Position numbers and translations under genes: made by a program. Positions 28,407 to 30,614 of a stretch of DNA of 30,614 bases are shown here, piece after piece; the first letter of the stretch is position 1; the number at the start of each line of letters is the position of its first letter. Below the pieces are notes generated by a model that worked only from the letters and a program-made list of their open reading frames with translations, did no database searches and was not told where the DNA came from. The DNA comes from a virus. The stretch lies in the IMG/VR virus record IMGVR_UViG_3300022698_000057, positions 1 through 30,614 of that record; one strand, given 5' to 3'.

Positions 28407-28442
28407 TGTGGGAATTATATCAAGAGAGGGTGATCGTGGAAA
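28407..28442 (-). promoter_or_regulatory. Sigma70-type promoter P1 for the fusion regulator
   Basis: On the minus strand TTTCCA (28442-28437) and a consensus TATAAT (28419-28414) are exactly 17 bases apart. The start is expected near 28407, which gives a 65-base leader before the regulator ATG. GGTTATAACTGG in the leader contains a short palindrome that could be an operator. Confidence 0.65.
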
Positions 28443-28461
28443 TATGGACGTTTTCGCAGTG

Positions 28462-28728
28462 CTACGATTCCAACTCAAACTTTGTTCGGGCTAACGAGTC
28501 GTAGGATCCTGTAGACGCCTTCGTGTCCGCGCGGTAGTAGCCTGGATCTCCGTCAGCGGGGGATTGCCACACGTAGCTGAACTCACCGTCGCCGTCATTG
28601 TCCATCGCTTGCTCGGTTAGAAGCTCAGTGCCGTCTGGATCCGTCACCGTCACCACTGCCGTGTTCACGGTACCACTTCCGTCCACCACTGTTTTGATCG
28701 CTATCTTCACCGCAGTGCCGAGAATCAT
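28462..28728 (-). CDS. Tail-associated protein, Ig-like
   Basis: An 88-residue beta-rich protein: MILGTAVKIAIKTVVDGSGT, then NTAVVTVTDPDGTELLTEQA, then GEFSYVWQSPADGDPGYYRA. The strand pattern with a VTVTDPDGT turn fits a single Ig-like or fibronectin-type domain, as in phage tail tips, fibres and connectors. It is the last gene of the tail module and lies directly ahead of the P1 promoter. It overlaps the preceding gene by four bases. GGAGGACAG precedes the ATG. Confidence 0.6.
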   Translation of the reverse strand: MILGTAVKIAIKTVVDGSGTVNTAVVTVTDPDGTELLTEQAMDNDGDGEFSYVWQSPADGDPGYYRADTKASTGSYDSLARTKFELES

Positions 28729-28961
28729 ATGCTGTCCTCCACCGTCACGATCTGTTCGATCTTCTCAGTCGCCGTCACGATCTGTTCGATCTTCTCAGTC
28801 GCCGTCACAACCTGAGTAACGTACTCGCTTGCCGAGATCACGGTGATCTTTGGGATCCCCGCAACGATCAGCTCCACGTACGCCGAAGGACTCAGCGCCC
28901 AGACGTTGCGAGCGAGTACGCTTCTCTTTGGATACGGTGCTACCGTTGGCGCTACCGTCAT
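28725..28961 (-). CDS. Small tail-module protein with a duplicated repeat
   Basis: A 78-residue protein starting MTVAPTVAPYPKRSVLARNV. The C-terminal third contains two copies of the ten residues VTATEKIEQI coded by two perfect 30-base repeats. The rest has strand-forming AYVELIVAGIPKITVISASE. Probably a short fibrous or connector element of the tail. The start at 28961 overlaps the fibre stop by four bases (ATGA); the frame is open eight codons earlier. Confidence 0.6.
   Translation of the reverse strand: MTVAPTVAPYPKRSVLARNVWALSPSAYVELIVAGIPKITVISASEYVTQVVTATEKIEQIVTATEKIEQIVTVEDSI
28742..28808. repeat. Tandem 30-base repeat, two full copies plus 7 bases
   Basis: The 30-base unit beginning CCGTCACGATCTG at 28742 is repeated exactly at 28772, and a third copy begins at 28802 (CCGTCAC) before diverging. 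The unit is a multiple of three, so copy number changes lengthen or shorten the small tail protein without a frameshift. Confidence 0.85.
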
Positions 28962-30614
28962 GGCTCCGTCTTCACAATCAGCCACTCGATGTCAGCGGTC
29001 ACGCCACCATCGAAGCGATACATGATCACGTCGCCGTTTGTATCAGCAGCATCGAATGCCACATCGTACGCACCGTTACTGATCTCACTCACGGACCCGC
29101 TAATTGCCCCGAATGCTCCACCGTCGATGGATCTGGTCACTGTTACCACGAGCCCGTCTGCCGGAGTCACATGGTCGCTCGCAAGCCGCATCACGATCGG
29201 CCAGTGCGCCACCGCAGTGTTCTTTTTCCAGCTCTCCGGTAGCTCGTCAGTCTTCGCCTTGATCGCGTCCCAGATCAGATCAAGCCGACCACCATCCAGC
29301 AGATCGTCAAGCACTGCGGCCCGCCCCGCTGTCAAGCGATCTTGCAGCGTGTCCAGGATCGAAGCACCGTTTTCTTCCAGCTCATCCTGGATCTCACCAA
29401 CAGTCGGCGGCGTTCCGGTATATGCCCCATCGGTTCCTCGCATGGCGTCACCGTCAAGATTCTCAACGTCACCGGCGATGGTTGAAAGCTGTGTACTGTT
29501 CGAGTCTATTTCCTGACGTATTTCCGCCGCTGTCGGGGCAACGCCAGCAGCATCCGGCACAACAGTATTCGCGCCGTCTGTCCCGCGCATCGCCGTACCC
29601 AGCGGCTCAGTGTCGCGCACCGCCTCCAGGCTGTCGGTCGTCTCATCGTAGGTTCCGCTTCCTGCTCCGGTCGCACGCAGCTCTGTCCGCGCCGTTGCAT
29701 CACCTGACTGTTTGCCGGCAATGATCCCGAGCCATTCGGCAAGCGACGTGATCCCGCTGAACAGCGCCGCCGTGATCCGGGACACAAGATTGCCCGTGTC
29801 AGTTTTCACCGCCGCGACATCTGTCGGGAGGTTCGCCGCATCAAGCTCGGCAAGCCTTGCCTCTGTCGCTACGCTTGCGAGTGCCGCATCGTCAGTTCCC
29901 CGCATCGCAGCGCCGTCCAGGTTCTCCACGTCTCCAGCAATCGCCGCAAGCTGCGTCGAGTTGTCGTCCATCTCGGTGCGGATTTCTTCGACGGTCGGAG
30001 CACTGCCTCCGGCTCCGGTGGTCCATGCGGCATCGCCACGATCCCGGATCGCCTCGCCGCTGTCGGTCTGCGCCGAGTAGTCGCCCGCGCCCGAACCCTC
30101 ATTGGCGTTGATCTCGCCAAGCTCGGTTGCAAGGTCGGTCTCAATCGCCGCGTCGCTCCGCGCGAGAAGCTGGACATAGGCAACGAGTTTCGCCGCTGTG
30201 GCGAGCCCGCTCTGGATCTCGGTCACCGCGTCGGCCGCGAGCCCATCAGCGGCTATCGCGTCGGTGGCGATCTTGGCGGCTGTGATTGCGTCGGCCGCGA
30301 TCTTTGCCGCAGTGATAGCACCGTCTGCCAGCCCCACGCTCGTGAGGCCCACACCTGCCGCACCGATCCGTGCAAAGTTATCACCGGTCTGTGCAGTGTG
30401 GCCGTTGAGCGCGTCCAGATATCCAGCCCGTGCTGCTGAAAGCCGCGACAAAAGCGTGTCGATATCAGCCGGGATGTTGGCTGCCCCGAGCTCGTCCAGG
30501 TACCCTGCCCGAGTAGCGGTGAGACGCGATTCAAGATCGTCGACCAGATTGTCAATTGCCAGCAGGTCCGCAGCGATACTCGCCCCCGATGGAGCCCCGA
30601 GTCGCGCATAGCTA
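28958..30614 (-). CDS. Tail fibre/baseplate protein, partial (N-terminus beyond window end)
   Basis: The frame stays open to the window edge (first complete codon at 30613), giving 551 visible residues. It opens SYARLGAPSGASIAADLLAI, then has two ARAGYLDxL units (RLTATRAGYLDELGAANIPA and RLSAARAGYLDALNG), then GAITAAKIAADAITAAKIAT. This low-complexity Ala/Asp/Thr repeat is the stalk signature of phage fibres. Two copies of a block of about 35 residues with NSTQLxxIAGDVENLDG (codons near 29990-29886 and 29525-29425) follow, and the C-terminus is beta-rich with MYRFDGGVTADIEWLIVKTE. It probably trimerises and binds the host or the baseplate. The host-specific tip domain is not recognisable. Confidence 0.75.
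   Translation of the reverse strand, partial: SYARLGAPSGASIAADLLAIDNLVDDLESRLTATRAGYLDELGAANIPADIDTLLSRLSAARAGYLDALNGHTAQTGDNFARIGAAGVGLTSVGLADGAITAAKIAADAITAAKIATDAIAADGLAADAVTEIQSGLATAAKLVAYVQLLARSDAAIETDLATELGEINANEGSGAGDYSAQTDSGEAIRDRGDAAWTTGAGGSAPTVEEIRTEMDDNSTQLAAIAGDVENLDGAAMRGTDDAALASVATEARLAELDAANLPTDVAAVKTDTGNLVSRITAALFSGITSLAEWLGIIAGKQSGDATARTELRATGAGSGTYDETTDSLEAVRDTEPLGTAMRGTDGANTVVPDAAGVAPTAAEIRQEIDSNSTQLSTIAGDVENLDGDAMRGTDGAYTGTPPTVGEIQDELEENGASILDTLQDRLTAGRAAVLDDLLDGGRLDLIWDAIKAKTDELPESWKKNTAVAHWPIVMRLASDHVTPADGLVVTVTRSIDGGAFGAISGSVSEISNGAYDVAFDAADTNGDVIMYRFDGGVTADIEWLIVKTEP

Overview
The window is a dense run of bacteriophage or prophage DNA. Every gene I can support lies on the minus strand, so the text follows transcription from high to low coordinates. 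Genes are packed with ATGA, GTGA or TTGA stop/start overlaps and strong AGGAGG-type ribosome sites. Terminase, portal, MuF, protease/scaffold and capsid genes identify a tailed double-stranded DNA phage. Nothing in the sequence names the host securely: codon use is moderately GC-rich, promoters look sigma70-like, and GTG and TTG starts occur.

Region 1 (30614-28462) is the end of a tail fibre or baseplate module: a long repetitive fibre protein open at the window edge and two small partners. Region 2 (28442-27714) is the control region. Promoter P1 serves a ribbon-helix-helix/AbrB fusion regulator. Promoter P2 starts the rightmost operon through about 250 nt of hairpin-rich leader. Region 3 (27713-25476) holds small accessory genes, several sharing the same ribosome-site block, plus a RadC-like JAB protein and a small coiled-coil protein. 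Region 4 (25437-18799) is DNA metabolism: an SSB-like protein, a GHKL ATPase, a DUF932 protein, a possible single-strand annealing protein, an HNH protein, a Cas4-like nuclease, zinc-finger microproteins and an AbrB-type regulator.

Region 5 (18817-15143) is the replication module. A near-consensus promoter (TTCACA-17-TATAAT) and a folded leader precede a winged-helix initiator that carries three palindromic iterons in its linker, a lambda-O-like origin layout. A possible helicase loader, a second SSB, a KilAC-type antirepressor and a DUF3102 protein follow. Region 6 (15068-12926) is a string of small hypothetical genes.

Region 7 (12929-1) runs from a RuvC-like resolvase and a membrane M23 peptidase to the terminase subunits, portal, MuF protein, protease/scaffold, decoration protein and major capsid protein, the last cut by the window start. 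Inside this head module, on both sides of MuF, are genes not needed to build a head: a shortened UDP-sugar-dehydrogenase homologue, a glycosyltransferase, two SAM methyltransferases and a sulfotransferase-like protein, with a lone LexA-type DNA-binding domain. They look like a sugar/small-molecule modification cassette built into the morphogenesis operon, and are the most unusual content together with the structured leaders at 18664-18782 and 27714-27967.
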